NCBI GenBank assembly: GCA_002007465.1
Contig: LNAC01000137.1
Location: forward strand, 2,460,556 to 2,524,555
Length of the DNA stretch: 64,000 bases
DNA from: Ailurus styani
Taxonomy: Eukaryota; Chordata; Mammalia; Carnivora; Ailuridae
Direction of reading: 5' to 3'
Shown here in pieces: positions 63,780 to 64,000 of the stretch. The notes under the pieces were generated by a model. It saw only the letters and a list, made by a program, of their open reading frames with translations, ran no database searches and was not told the DNA's origin. Each line of letters opens with the position of its first letter. Position 1 is the stretch's first letter. Position numbers and translations under genes: made by a program.

Positions 63780-64000
63780 TGTGTCGGAGTGGGCCTCCAG
63801 TGAGGCTCGGAACAGCAGAGGGGGCGCTGACGGACGCTGCTCCTGCGGGCGGGCTGGCAGGAGGCAGCCCCGGGTCGGGTCCAAGCCGGCCGCCAGGCGG
63901 GCTCGCAGCTACAAGGGCGCGGCTACGGGCGGGCCCCGGGGAGGGGCTTCGCGGAGGCGCCGCGGCCCGAGGCGAGCGGGGCCGCCCGGGCTCGGCGCGC
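63780..64000. promoter_or_regulatory. CpG island, probable gene promoter or first exon at window edge
   Basis: Composition changes abruptly from AT-rich (TTTTTTTAAATGTG at 63762) to about 80% GC with dense CpG. Sp1-type GC boxes include GCGGGCGGGC (63844-63853) and CGGGCGGGCC (63926-63935). CpGs are undepleted (GCGCCGCGGCCCGAGGCGAG). The block runs off the right edge, so the gene and its strand cannot be told. No ATG-started frame or 5' splice site can be fixed within it. An LTR or repeat origin is unlikely because no repeat text is present. Confidence 0.8.

Overview
The window is mammalian nuclear DNA, almost certainly from a carnivore and most likely a mustelid (ferret, mink, marten or otter type). 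The evidence is more than 65 copies of the tRNA-Lys-derived carnivore SINE (CAN-SINE). Many belong to the young form whose head reads GGGTTAAAGCCTCTGCCTTCGG and whose tail is a CT-rich tract followed by AAATAAATAAATAAAATCTT plus poly(A). I associate this form with mustelids from memory; dog and cat SINEs differ. I see no bacterial-type genes, operons, CRISPR array or prophage. I find no complete protein-coding gene either. Nearly every open frame of 60-140 codons is a reading of a SINE or LINE, recognisable by the same peptide recurring at many loci.

Layout. 0-3.7 kb: an ancient LTR inside an L1M fragment, then a minus-strand L1 3' end peppered with SINEs. 3.7-12 kb: mostly unique sequence with a MIR, a short L1 tail and about seven SINEs, several with intact target-site duplications (TSDs). 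12-21.4 kb: a deep LINE-1 nest. A minus-strand carnivore L1 is interrupted by a solo LTR (13901-14464), by a plus-strand internally deleted L1 (15173-17029) and by many SINEs, followed by an older minus-strand L1M. 21.4-25 kb: a decayed retroviral pol fragment, MIRs and a hAT remnant. 25-29 kb: plus-strand L1M/L1 fragments carrying a tandem SINE pair and a small orphan retrocopy. 29-33.5 kb: ancient DNA-transposon and L2-like repeats. 33.5-39.3 kb: two diverged copies of a composite repeat flanking an L1M segment. 39.4-53 kb: mostly unique AT-rich DNA with scattered repeats, one weak candidate terminal coding exon (47945-48037) and an N-flanked near-identical SINE duplication that looks like an assembly error (50121-50518). 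53-60 kb: Tigger-type DNA transposons, an L1 3' end and nested SINEs. 60.28-60.81 kb: a well-preserved gammaretrovirus-like solo LTR on the minus strand with TATA, three CCAAT boxes, a polyadenylation signal and a perfect 4-bp TSD. 62-63.7 kb: unique DNA. 63.78-64.0 kb: an abrupt GC- and CpG-rich block that runs off the right edge and is probably the promoter CpG island of a gene lying mainly outside the window.

The window therefore reads as an intergenic (or very long intronic) stretch ending at a promoter. Its informative content is its record of nested retrotransposition, including repeated re-use of the same insertion sites, two precisely bounded solo LTRs, and the CpG island at the edge. 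Family names above the level of SINE/L1/MIR/LTR are from recognition alone and were not checked against a repeat library.
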